In this document: positions 1 to 10,267 of the stretch, piece by piece
How the letters are laid out: every line of letters begins with the position of its first letter
Numbering within the stretch: the first letter of the stretch is position 1
DNA from: Pseudomonadota bacterium
GTDB lineage: Bacteria > Myxococcota_A > UBA796 > GCA-2862545
Reading direction: 5' to 3'
Length of the DNA: 64,000 nucleotides
Assembly: GCA_947505245.1 (NCBI GenBank)
Contig: CANNIZ010000021.1
Span: 17,521 to 81,520 of the forward strand
The notes under the pieces: generated by a model
What the model saw: only the letters and a program-made list of their open reading frames with translations
Told to the model about the DNA's origin: nothing
Databases searched by the model: none
Program-made: the position numbers and the translations under genes

Positions 1-226
1 CGGCTGGCACCTGTGGCGCGCCGATGACGGGCCTGGGAGCGAGCGCGCCAAGGGCCGCAGCGAACCCCTGCTCGAAAAGGCGATGTTCTGGCTCGATGGC
101 GGTGGGGCCCAGCGGATCTACGTCCTCCCTGCGTCCGGGCTCGTCGTCGTGCGGATGGGGGACGAACCGCCCGACTGGGACGATGCGTTCGTCGTAAACA
201 CGCTGATCCGCGGAACGCGCCCATGA
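1..226 (+). CDS. Serine-hydrolase-like protein, C-terminal end (5' truncated by window edge)
   Basis: The window opens inside a reading frame (first full codon at base 2) that gives about 74 residues and stops at 224-226. The tail has an aromatic and Gly-rich stretch, then YVLPASGLVVVRMGD. This resembles the last strands of serine beta-lactamase/penicillin-binding-protein-like hydrolases, where a conserved Gly-rich loop is followed by 'P..dLVVVR.t'. The active-site motifs lie outside the window, so the family call rests on the tail only. The stop overlaps the next start by four bases (ATGA), so the two genes are probably co-translated. Confidence 0.45.
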   Translation, partial: GWHLWRADDGPGSERAKGRSEPLLEKAMFWLDGGGAQRIYVLPASGLVVVRMGDEPPDWDDAFVVNTLIRGTRP

Positions 227-849
227 TGAGGCTCACGCTCCGCTCCGGCAAGGACGGCCGCTTCCTCGCGCGCATCGTCGAGTCCGGCAGCGCGCATCCG
301 TTCGTCCTCGACTTCGGCGACCGCCGGATCATCGACGACGTCCAGCAGCGCCTGCACAAGGGCTTCACGATGTGGCGGTTCGGCCAGCTCGTACAAACCG
401 CCCCACAGGACCCCGAGCTGCTGTTCCTGCTCGCCGAGTTCTACTGCGGTGAGGGCCTGCTGGTCGCGTTCGAAGAGCCCACCTGGCCCGGTCGCGAGTC
501 GACGCTCGACGAGCGGATCCCGGTGCCCGCGGTCGACCGCGCGTTGTTCGGTGCGGCGCCTGACACGCTGCGCACCATCGTCCCCGATCGCGACGACGCG
601 ACCGAGTTCACCAAGGTTCCAACCGAAGACCGCACCGAGGAGCGATCCGATAGCACCGAGCTCGTCGACCTCGAGGAGATGACCGACCTCGGAACGTACC
701 TCGAGGACTCCACCGATCCCGCCATGGCCGTGCCGATCCCCGCAGCCTACCGCCGGGTCAGCGCCGTCGGCGACGCCGTCGAGGATGCGCAGACCGAGTT
801 CGTCGAAGTCGAAGATGCCGGGACCGAGATCGCCCCGAAGCCGAAATAG
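223..849 (+). CDS. Hypothetical protein with acidic C-terminal half
   Basis: This 208-residue protein starts ATG-ATG; either codon could be used, and the first overlaps the upstream stop. I do not recognise a family. The N-terminal ~85 residues look like a compact mixed alpha/beta domain (MRLTLRSGKDGRFLARIVESG... FVLDFGDRRIIDDVQQRL). The rest is rich in Asp, Glu, Thr and Pro with no obvious motif and is probably extended or disordered. There is no signal peptide or membrane segment, so it is likely cytoplasmic. It sits between a hydrolase-like gene and a sulfatase-like gene whose GTG start lies one base after its stop, suggesting one operon. Confidence 0.6.
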   Translation: MMRLTLRSGKDGRFLARIVESGSAHPFVLDFGDRRIIDDVQQRLHKGFTMWRFGQLVQTAPQDPELLFLLAEFYCGEGLLVAFEEPTWPGRESTLDERIPVPAVDRALFGAAPDTLRTIVPDRDDATEFTKVPTEDRTEERSDSTELVDLEEMTDLGTYLEDSTDPAMAVPIPAAYRRVSAVGDAVEDAQTEFVEVEDAGTEIAPKPK

Positions 850-850
850 C

Positions 851-3157
851 GTGACGTCCCGCTCTCGATCGGCCCTCCTGTTGCCCCTCGCCGCCTTGGT
901 GATCGCGGGCCTGTGGCTTGCCTGGCCTCGCGCGCAGGCTCCGAAATCGCGCCCGAACGTCCTTTTCGTCACGTTCGACGCCACCCGGGCCGATCACCTG
1001 GGCTTCCTCGGCGGCCCCGCCGGCGCCACCCCCATGCTCGACGCGATGGCCGCGCGCGGCACCGCTTTCGAGGAGGCGATCACGGTCCAGCCGCTCACGC
1101 TGCCGTCGCACACGTCGCTGATGACGGGCCTGTACCCCGATCACCACGGGGTGCGGAACAACGGGACCTACGTCGTCCCCGCCGAGGTCCACACGCTCGC
1201 CGAGCGGCTCAACGAACTCGGCTACGCCACCCACGCCGTCGTGTCGTCGTTCGTGCTCGACTCACGCTTCGGCCTCGACCAGGGGTTTGACTCCTACGAC
1301 GACGATCTCACCGGGTCGGCCACCCAGAAGCTGTTCATGTTCGAGGAGGTCACCGCCGACCTCACCGCCGAGCGCGCGGTCCGCTGGTTCCGCTCCCGCC
1401 CCACCGATCGCCCGTTCTTCCTGTGGGTCCACTTCTTCGATCCCCACGCCGACTACACGCCGCCGCCCGACGTCGCGGCCCGGTTCCCCGGCGATCCGTA
1501 CACCGCGGAGATCGCGTTCGCCGACCGCGAGTTCGGCCGGATCATCGCGGAGCTCGACGACGCCAAGGTCCTCGACAACACGCTGTTCGTGTTCTCCGCC
1601 GATCACGGCGAGGCGCTCGGCGAACACGGCGAGTCCACCCACGGGATCTTCGTGTACGACGCCACCGCGCGCGTCCCGATGTTGCTCGCCGGCCCGGGCG
1701 TCCCCGTCGGCGGTCGCGTCCGGGACGTCGTGCGCACGGTCGACGTCGTCCCCACCGTGCTCGATCTGCTCGGCCTGCCCGCAGACACCGCCCTCGACGG
1801 CCGCTCGCTCGCCGCGATCTGGCGCGGCCCCGACGAGCCTCGCACCGCCTACGTCGAGTCCTTTGCTCCGCGGCTGAACTTCGGCTGGTCCGAGCTGCGC
1901 TCGCTTCGGACCGATCAGCTCAAGGTCATCGACGCGCCCCGGCCCGAGGTGTTCGACCTCGACCGCGATCACTCGGAGCTCGACAACCGTTGGGCCAGTC
2001 GCCGCGACGAGCCCGCGATCGCCAGCCTGTTCGCCGACCTCGCCACAAGGCGCGCCGCCGATCCGTTCGCCAAGGGCGCCCACACGCCCACCACCATGGA
2101 CGCGTCCACCCGCGAGCAGCTCGCAGCGCTCGGCTACGTCTGGGAGGCCGGCTCCGAAGGGGAAGGCCCGCGATCCGATCCGAAGGATCGCCTCGTGTAC
2201 TGGACGCGGTTCCAGGCCGGCCAGGATCTGATCCGCCAGGAGAAGTACGAAGACGCGATCGCCTCGTTGCGCGCGCTCCTCCTGGAAGACGCCGACAACG
2301 TCACCGCGATGGGCTCCCTCGCCCTCGCCCTCGCCAAGGCCGACCGCCCCGACGAGGCCCTCGCCACCTACGCGAGCATGATCGCCAAGGACGCCGCCCG
2401 CGACACGCCCTACCTCGCGTCGATCCGCCTGCTGCGCGACAAGAAGCGCTTCCCCGAGGCCGAGGTCATCGCGCGGAAGCTCGTCGCCGCCCAGCCCGAG
2501 AACACCGACGCCGCCACGGCCCTCGGCGACGTGCTCACCGAAGCCGGCTCGTTCGACGGCGCCGCCGAGTCCTACCGCCGCGCGCTCGCCCTCGATCCCG
2601 ACGCGATGTCCGCCGCCGCCGGGCTCGGCAACTGCCTCAACCGCTCGGGCAAGCGGTCCGAGGCCCGCGCGATCCTCACCGCCGCCCACGAGCGCGATCC
2701 CGCCGATCACGGCGTCACCTACAACCTTGCCGTCGTCAGCGATCAAGACGGCGACCCGACCGCCGCGCTCGCCCTGTACGCCCGTGCCACCGAGCTCGAC
2801 CCCGACCACGCGATGTCGTGGAACAACTACGGCACGGTGCTCGAGCGCCTCGGCCAGCACGCCGACGCCGTCGCCTCGATCGAGCGCGCCCACAAGATTG
2901 ACCCCCGCTGCTCCGAGGCCTCCTACAACCTCGGCGTCATGCGGCTCGCCGACGGCAAGGTCGACGAGGCCATCGCGATCTGGAGGGACGCTGCGGCCAC
3001 CTGGCCCGACGCCTGGCTCGCCATCGCGCACGCCGAGCTCAACCGCGGCGATCGGGCTGCGGCTCTGGACGCGCTCGTTCACGCTCGGGCGGGCGGGGCG
3101 AGTGCGCTTTCGACCGAAGACCCGTTAAACGGGCTCGTCGATCCCACGCGGCGCTAG
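851..3157 (+). CDS. Sulfatase-like (alkaline phosphatase superfamily) protein fused to TPR repeats
   Basis: The GTG at 851 was chosen because it lies one base after the previous stop and begins a hydrophobic anchor (residues ~9-27); the frame is open further upstream. Residues ~36-48 (NVLFVTFDATRADH) match the metal-binding N-terminal motif of sulfatases. The second metal site and fold are seen in FSADHGEALGEHGES...VPMLL (~240-270). At the position of the sulfatase C-x-P-S-R nucleophile the sequence reads T83-L-P-S-H, so the Cys/Ser that is converted to formylglycine is a Thr. A true sulfatase is therefore uncertain; a phosphatase- or phosphotransferase-type reaction is an alternative. From ~residue 430 to the end there are about eight degenerate TPR units (e.g. 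ALALDPDAMSAAAGLGNCL). Probably membrane-anchored and facing the periplasm. Confidence 0.8.
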   Translation: MTSRSRSALLLPLAALVIAGLWLAWPRAQAPKSRPNVLFVTFDATRADHLGFLGGPAGATPMLDAMAARGTAFEEAITVQPLTLPSHTSLMTGLYPDHHGVRNNGTYVVPAEVHTLAERLNELGYATHAVVSSFVLDSRFGLDQGFDSYDDDLTGSATQKLFMFEEVTADLTAERAVRWFRSRPTDRPFFLWVHFFDPHADYTPPPDVAARFPGDPYTAEIAFADREFGRIIAELDDAKVLDNTLFVFSADHGEALGEHGESTHGIFVYDATARVPMLLAGPGVPVGGRVRDVVRTVDVVPTVLDLLGLPADTALDGRSLAAIWRGPDEPRTAYVESFAPRLNFGWSELRSLRTDQLKVIDAPRPEVFDLDRDHSELDNRWASRRDEPAIASLFADLATRRAADPFAKGAHTPTTMDASTREQLAALGYVWEAGSEGEGPRSDPKDRLVYWTRFQAGQDLIRQEKYEDAIASLRALLLEDADNVTAMGSLALALAKADRPDEALATYASMIAKDAARDTPYLASIRLLRDKKRFPEAEVIARKLVAAQPENTDAATALGDVLTEAGSFDGAAESYRRALALDPDAMSAAAGLGNCLNRSGKRSEARAILTAAHERDPADHGVTYNLAVVSDQDGDPTAALALYARATELDPDHAMSWNNYGTVLERLGQHADAVASIERAHKIDPRCSEASYNLGVMRLADGKVDEAIAIWRDAAATWPDAWLAIAHAELNRGDRAAALDALVHARAGGASALSTEDPLNGLVDPTRR

Positions 3158-3203
3158 TCGCCTGCTCAGTACATCGGCTACAGTGGCTCAAGTTGGAGGG
3201 CAA

Positions 3204-5908
<2,705 letters not shown>

Positions 5909-5912
<4 letters not shown>

Positions 5913-6997
5913 ATCCTGAACTTAGACGTAGCAGCGTCCGTAAACCGGCGTGCGATCACGTTCGGCATGCTGGTGGCCGTTCGAATTACGCCTCGGGAGC
6001 CATCCTGTGCCAGAACCTTTAACAGGTATCGGGCAGTTGCCCCATCAGCCCCCTCAGGCCGAGCGAGGTCGGCAGGCCGCAGCAAACGTCTAAAGGCAAC
6101 GCTCTGCCAACGAGGCAGCACGAGGGCACAAGCGATGTCGTCCGGCACCTTCGCGCCGAACAGCGCTACGGCCAAAGACAGGCCCGCAGAAAGGGCTGAC
6201 CGAGTGCGAGAGTTGCGCACCCGGTCTATTAGTAGGTATGGATCTGCAAGACGCACCAATTCACGGAAATCTAGGATGTTTCCGAGGGGCCGAAATCCGT
6301 GGCGCACAAGGTTGATCGCCGCGATAACAAGCGCATCCTCGGGCGAGGGAAAACGCAATCCCGGGAACGCAGGCTTCGAGCGCGCAAAGAGACCGGCTGC
6401 GTCCAAACGCATTTCGCGTACCAGACTTAGCGGGCCCACGAGTCTCCAATGTAGGTCTACGTCCAGGGTTAGCGACGGTAAAAGGTCCTTGAGAAAGGAA
6501 GCCTCGCACGCTCCCTGTCCGGTCTGCATGTGGCCAGGTTCGAATCCTAGGTCGAGTAGGACCCGTTGCGCTGCGTCGCGCTCAGAAGGCAGCACCAAGA
6601 GGTCCAAATCTCCGAATGGCCGTTCATGGGGATGGCGATATACCCCGTGCGCGAGGTGGAAACCCTTAAGCGCGACGCACGCAATCCCTTCGCGGGCAAG
6701 GGCCTCTCCGATGGCGCGTGTCGCCTGTGACTTTAGATCGTTCGCATATGCGAGAGCCATCGCCCGCGCTCTAAGTTCGTGAACCCACCACTGCGGAGCG
6801 TCGGCTGAGGACGCCCGCGCGTGGAGCTCACCAAGAACCCTGTTCTTGGCGGCCAGCACGAGCACGCCCTCCCCACCCTTGGATTCATTCCATACGAATG
6901 GGCCACCAAGTAGGAGAGACAGTAGAGAGCGAGCTTCACCGTCTTCGCCCCGACGGACGCGACGGTCCACCCAGTCACAGAACCCCGGATCGCTCAC
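5909..6997 (-). CDS. Nucleotidyltransferase-fold protein of the lasso-peptide cluster
   Basis: 362 residues, GTG start at 6997 overlapping the upstream peptidase stop by four bases (GTGA). The core matches the 'nucleotidyltransferase family protein' (NTP_transf_5-like) group: KGFHLAHGVYRHP (K111-G112) followed by RPFGDLDLLV, where D130 and D132 would bind the metal. The C-terminal half is helical. Proteins of this group recur in lasso-peptide clusters that also carry an HprK-like kinase. From memory, the one in the pseudomycoidin cluster was linked to a further modification of the phosphorylated peptide. Here it is the last gene of the cluster and presumably a tailoring enzyme; the substrate and transferred group are unknown. 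It ends in a four-base overlap with the convergent surface-protein gene. Confidence 0.8.
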
Positions 6998-7386
6998 TGC
7001 TGTGGCACACTGAATCGCACCGGGCTTGGTTCGCCAACAACAGCGACTCCACCGATCTCAAGCCATGCGTGCGCCGAGAACCCGGCAGTGGCAGTGGCAG
7101 CGTGACCAACGCACAACCGAGCATCGACACCTCGAACAGCAAGCACATTATGGGCGGCGACTGCGCGGACGAGGCAATTTGACCCGTGAACAACTCGGGC
7201 CCAACGCGAAACGGTACGACCAATCAAGCGCGCCAAGCGCTCATCCTCAGAAGTTACTGCGCAAACACGGGCCGACATCATCCGCGCCACCTCGTCGTTC
7301 CCTACCCGTATGGACCGTCGCGCTTTGCGAAGTGCCAGGATCACCTCCGCCGTTAGGGCGACGGCCTCAAGGGTCTCACGCGTCAT
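6994..7386 (-). CDS. Lasso peptide leader peptidase, B2 (transglutaminase-like cysteine protease)
   Basis: 130 residues from the ATG at 7386, which overlaps the end of the upstream B1 gene by 11 bases; an in-frame Met 12 bases earlier is possible. The protein has the B2 layout: a helical N-terminus, then NC71LVRAVAAHNVLAVRG and SAH106AWLEIGG, the Cys and His of the transglutaminase-like catalytic site. The usual third acidic residue is probably supplied near VVGEP (E119), where many homologues have Asp. Role: together with the B1 recognition element it cuts the leader from the precursor so that the new N-terminus can be cyclised. At ~130 residues it is normal for a stand-alone B2 protein. No membrane segment. 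Confidence 0.88.
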   Translation of the reverse strand: MTRETLEAVALTAEVILALRKARRSIRVGNDEVARMMSARVCAVTSEDERLARLIGRTVSRWARVVHGSNCLVRAVAAHNVLAVRGVDARLCVGHAATATAGFSAHAWLEIGGVAVVGEPSPVRFSVPQQ

Positions 7387-7669
7387 CGCGGTTCTCAACC
7401 AAGCAATGAAATGAGAGTTCTTGGAGGACTGCCGCTAAGTCTCGTTCGGCACGTTCCTGGCTTACGTCGTACTCGGATATCAAAACGGCAACGAGTTCGG
7501 CAAAGGACCTCTCTTCCTGAAGGAGTTGCCACACCCGTACGCCAACTGCGTTCAGAGCGAAGTACTCGCCTGTATCGAGCAATAGCACCACCCCTTCGTC
7601 GCGCACCGCGCTATGCGCGTGTCGACGGTTGGCACGAATACGATTCTTTGGGCCAAGAGGATCGTTCAT
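7376..7669 (-). CDS. Lasso peptide RiPP recognition element, B1 (PqqD-like)
   Basis: 97 residues from the ATG at 7669, five bases after the exporter gene's TAG. A second in-frame ATG at 7693 would overlap the exporter. The sequence EGVVLLLDTGEYFALNAVGVRVWQLLQEERSFAELVAVLISEYDV, written here in parts as EGVVLLLDTGEYFALN and VWQLLQEE...LISEYDV, is a typical PqqD/RRE winged-helix signature. RRE proteins bind the leader (the YxxPxLxxxG motif) and deliver it to the B2 peptidase. The split B1/B2 arrangement is the common one outside the McjB-type fused clusters. It lies directly upstream of, and overlaps, the B2 gene. Confidence 0.88.
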   Translation of the reverse strand: MNDPLGPKNRIRANRRHAHSAVRDEGVVLLLDTGEYFALNAVGVRVWQLLQEERSFAELVAVLISEYDVSQERAERDLAAVLQELSFHCLVENRDDA

Positions 7670-7673
7670 ACGT

Positions 7674-9308
7674 CTATTGTACCCGATCGCCATCAACGTG
7701 GCGACCCAACCACACGACATGGTCTGCCGCAGCGAGTATCGCCGGCGAGTGGGCCACAACCATCAGGCGCCTAGTGGACTTGAGTTCGGAAAGTATCCCG
7801 ACGAGCATTTCTACGCCGGCGGGGTCGAGGTTCGTCTCGGGTTCATCTAGCATCAAGATGGGCCGATCGGCCGCGAACGCCCTGGCCAAGCAGAGGCGCT
7901 GACGCTGCCCCGACGAAAGGACGTCGAGCGGAGCCGCCAGCGGATCTCCAAACCTCGTACGTAATGCTAGACCCAGACCAACACGTTCGAGCCATGATCG
8001 GAGCACATCATCCGAAATCTGGACGGCGTATACGCGCATCGCATCGCCGACAGTGCCGCCCACCGGAAGGTGTGATCTCTGAGGAACGAAGGCCAAAGCG
8101 CGCCGCCAGGCGCAAATGTCCACGTCGGTGAGCCATGAACCTCCGATGCGCACCCTACCAATGGACGGATCGCAGATTCGAAGGATCAGCCGTAATACCG
8201 TACTCTTACCTGATCCGTTAGGACCTGCGAGGGCGAGAAACGCCTCGGGCCCCCACACAAAGGACAAGCGGTCGATCGCCCTGCCTGACCTGGAATAATC
8301 GAACGTAACGTCGTCAAACACGACATCCCCGCTCAGATTTGGCACACCAGTTGCCGCAGAAGTCCAGCCAGGGTCTGGTGGCGCCTCCATCATTGAGAGG
8401 AACGTAGTCAGGTCGACCAAGCCTGAACGAGCCCGCACGCCCCCGTGTGCCAGTCCAACGACGGCCGGAACCAGACTTGCAAAGACAAACATTTCGGCCG
8501 CTGCAGACCACGTAGCATCGCGGCCAACGACGTACAGCCACATCATGGCTCCGGCCGCGGCGGCTAAAGCGACAGGGAGATACCCTCCTATGGCGCCTAC
8601 GGCCGAAGACCGTTGCCGCATCCGACTCCACCGCAAGGCGCTTGCCACGGTCGCATCTACGTGCTGGCGCGCCGCTCCTCCGGCGACAATCTCAAGATGG
8701 CCGTCCGTAATCAGTCCAAGGGCCGAATAGAAACTCTGGTCCTCGTCCTGCGCGAGTGCCAGCCTGATTTGGTGCGCGCGTCCAAGTGCCGCGTATGCAG
8801 TCGCGGTGACAATGCACATGAGCACGATCCACGGCACCACCTTGAGCGGCATTCGTGACATGACAAGTGGGCCAAACGTGGCAATCGCAAGGCCATTGGA
8901 AATCAATGTTGGGTACACATCCACCAACAGTTCGCGCGAGGCAAGCAAGGCACGAAAGAACCATGCCTGCGCCGAATCCGATGGTCCGACTGCGAGCGCA
9001 GAAGTCGAGCACACGTATTCAGCCGCGCGTCTTGTGAACGCCACCTGCACTCGCGTCGAAGCGCCTGTACGTACGACTCCTGCAATTGCGCGCAACAAGA
9101 GGCCTGCCGCCGAGGCCACCAACAGCGCATGCATTCGGCCCCAGTCCACCAAGAGGCCCGCCAGCGCGACCATCGCAAGTTGGGACCACTGAAGCACGAC
9201 GAGCAGCCCAAGAATCACGATGGTACCTTCGTCAGGCCCCCCAACCACGCTCCGAAGCCACGCGAGTGTGCGCGCTCCGCGCTGCGCTGTTCCTTCGGCA
9301 GAAGTCAT
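7674..9308 (-). CDS. ABC exporter of the lasso-peptide cluster (fused TMD-NBD)
   Basis: 544 residues; starts three bases after the kinase stop. The N-terminal ~300 residues hold about six hydrophobic segments (e.g. 29-55, 138-175, 240-285). The C-terminal ATPase has Walker A GPNGSGKST (362-370), signature LSSGQRQ (464-470), Walker B ILMLDEP (484-490) and H-loop H520. A half-transporter of this form would dimerise in the inner membrane, export the mature lasso peptide and often provide self-immunity (the McjD/LasD role). There is no peptidase C39 domain, as expected because leader removal is done by B1/B2. Base composition is lower in GC than that of flanking housekeeping genes. Confidence 0.88.
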   Translation of the reverse strand: MTSAEGTAQRGARTLAWLRSVVGGPDEGTIVILGLLVVLQWSQLAMVALAGLLVDWGRMHALLVASAAGLLLRAIAGVVRTGASTRVQVAFTRRAAEYVCSTSALAVGPSDSAQAWFFRALLASRELLVDVYPTLISNGLAIATFGPLVMSRMPLKVVPWIVLMCIVTATAYAALGRAHQIRLALAQDEDQSFYSALGLITDGHLEIVAGGAARQHVDATVASALRWSRMRQRSSAVGAIGGYLPVALAAAAGAMMWLYVVGRDATWSAAAEMFVFASLVPAVVGLAHGGVRARSGLVDLTTFLSMMEAPPDPGWTSAATGVPNLSGDVVFDDVTFDYSRSGRAIDRLSFVWGPEAFLALAGPNGSGKSTVLRLILRICDPSIGRVRIGGSWLTDVDICAWRRALAFVPQRSHLPVGGTVGDAMRVYAVQISDDVLRSWLERVGLGLALRTRFGDPLAAPLDVLSSGQRQRLCLARAFAADRPILMLDEPETNLDPAGVEMLVGILSELKSTRRLMVVAHSPAILAAADHVVWLGRHVDGDRVQ

Positions 9309-9310
9309 TC

Positions 9311-10078
9311 TCAGCGGCCGCCCAATCCGGGCACGCTCGGGTCGCTGGCGATGCGCAGCAATTCCTCAGCGATGTTGGGAATGGCTTCTTCGAGTGCCGC
9401 CAACCCCGAGGGCTCCCTGAGCATCACTACAGGCACGCGATGGACAATGCCAGCCACTGCTCGTAGCTGCGGCTCCCACGCAGAGGGGGAAGGATGCCCG
9501 CCGAAACGATGCTGGCTGACCTCGACGAGACCGTCCATAGCCGCCAAGGTTTCCATCGAGTGCTCGCCGAATGTACGTTCACCGAGAAGAACGATGAGAC
9601 AAAGAGGGCGCCAACAGCGGCGATTTGACACCAGACGAGTTGCGAGGTTCGCATAGGACACGGCGTTCGGCGTACTCACAGCTTCGCCCGCCCAAGCCCG
9701 TACTACAATCTCCGCGGCAACATCAACGTTTCCACTGTCGTCACACACGATCAGGTCATCCAGTACCGGCGCGAGACCCACGCGTCCCAGGAACTGGGCG
9801 AGCGTTGATTTCCCCGCCCCACCAATGCCAAGGATACCGATCACACCGACCGGCGTCTGGACTGCTGAACCGTGTAGGCAGACGACGCCTTGCGTCGCGA
9901 GGCCAATGGCCGCCCCCCAGCGCACAAGGTCGCGCGGATCAACATCGCCAGCACCACGCGCCTCAATGCGCGCACTTCTGCCGTCGTCAAAAAATGACAA
10001 CGCCGGTACGCCGTCGATCGTCAACGCGAACTGCTCGCGCCCAGTAGCCCTAACGTAGAACGTGATGCGAGAGGTCAC
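9311..10078 (-). CDS. HPr-kinase-like protein kinase of the lasso-peptide cluster
   Basis: 255 residues, 15 bases downstream of the precursor stop. The C-terminal part has the HprK P-loop GIGGAGKST (84-92), preceded by LHGSAV (68-73) and followed by the catalytic DD pair in VLDDLIV (107-108). The N-terminal ~60 residues are a small beta-rich region as in other short lasso-associated kinases. Known relatives phosphorylate the C-terminal Ser of lasso precursors (the paeninodin type). Here the predicted core has no Ser, so the target would have to be Thr (Thr14 is nearest the C-terminus) or another group. It is much shorter than sugar-regulatory HprK/P and lies between precursor and exporter, so a tailoring role is the best reading. 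Confidence 0.85.
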   Translation of the reverse strand: MTSRITFYVRATGREQFALTIDGVPALSFFDDGRSARIEARGAGDVDPRDLVRWGAAIGLATQGVVCLHGSAVQTPVGVIGILGIGGAGKSTLAQFLGRVGLAPVLDDLIVCDDSGNVDVAAEIVVRAWAGEAVSTPNAVSYANLATRLVSNRRCWRPLCLIVLLGERTFGEHSMETLAAMDGLVEVSQHRFGGHPSPSAWEPQLRAVAGIVHRVPVVMLREPSGLAALEEAIPNIAEELLRIASDPSVPGLGGR

Positions 10079-10093
10079 AGAGGCTGTTTCTCG

Positions 10094-10267
10094 CTACGGT
10101 TTCGTCTTGAACGGACCGGTATCCGCTTTCGTGCCGGCACCTCCAAGGGTCAGGTCGTCCAATCGCCCGAGGCGAACGAGCGTTGGGGCTACGTAAGACT
10201 TGCGCGCGGAAGCTGCTCCAGCTTCGCTTGTCTCCCCTTTGGCATTCCTGTCAACTCTGTCCGGCAT
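10094..10267 (-). CDS. Lasso peptide precursor (predicted 41-residue leader, 16-residue core)
   Basis: 57 residues. The ATG at 10267 was chosen because AGGAGG lies five bases upstream; a longer frame starting at 10294 lacks this. The leader has the exact lasso motif Y25-x-x-P28-x-L30-x-x-x-G34 and the conserved Thr at -2 (T40 in DLTL). Predicted core: GGAGTKADTGPFKTKP. Gly1 and Asp8 would form an eight-residue macrolactam, leaving a short tail TGPFKTKP in which Phe12 or the lysines could act as plugs. The core is cationic, contains three Thr and no Ser or Cys, and ends in Pro. The start lies inside the last codons of the cyclase gene (17-base overlap), so translation is coupled. Ring assignment is inferred; a Gly2-Asp8 ring is less likely. 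Confidence 0.87.
   Translation of the reverse strand: MPDRVDRNAKGETSEAGAASARKSYVAPTLVRLGRLDDLTLGGAGTKADTGPFKTKP

Noticed and set aside
1262..3082. Long open frame opposite the sulfatase-TPR gene
   Set aside because: Composition is Arg/Gly/Ala/Val rich without domains; it mirrors the codon pattern of the real gene in GC-rich DNA.
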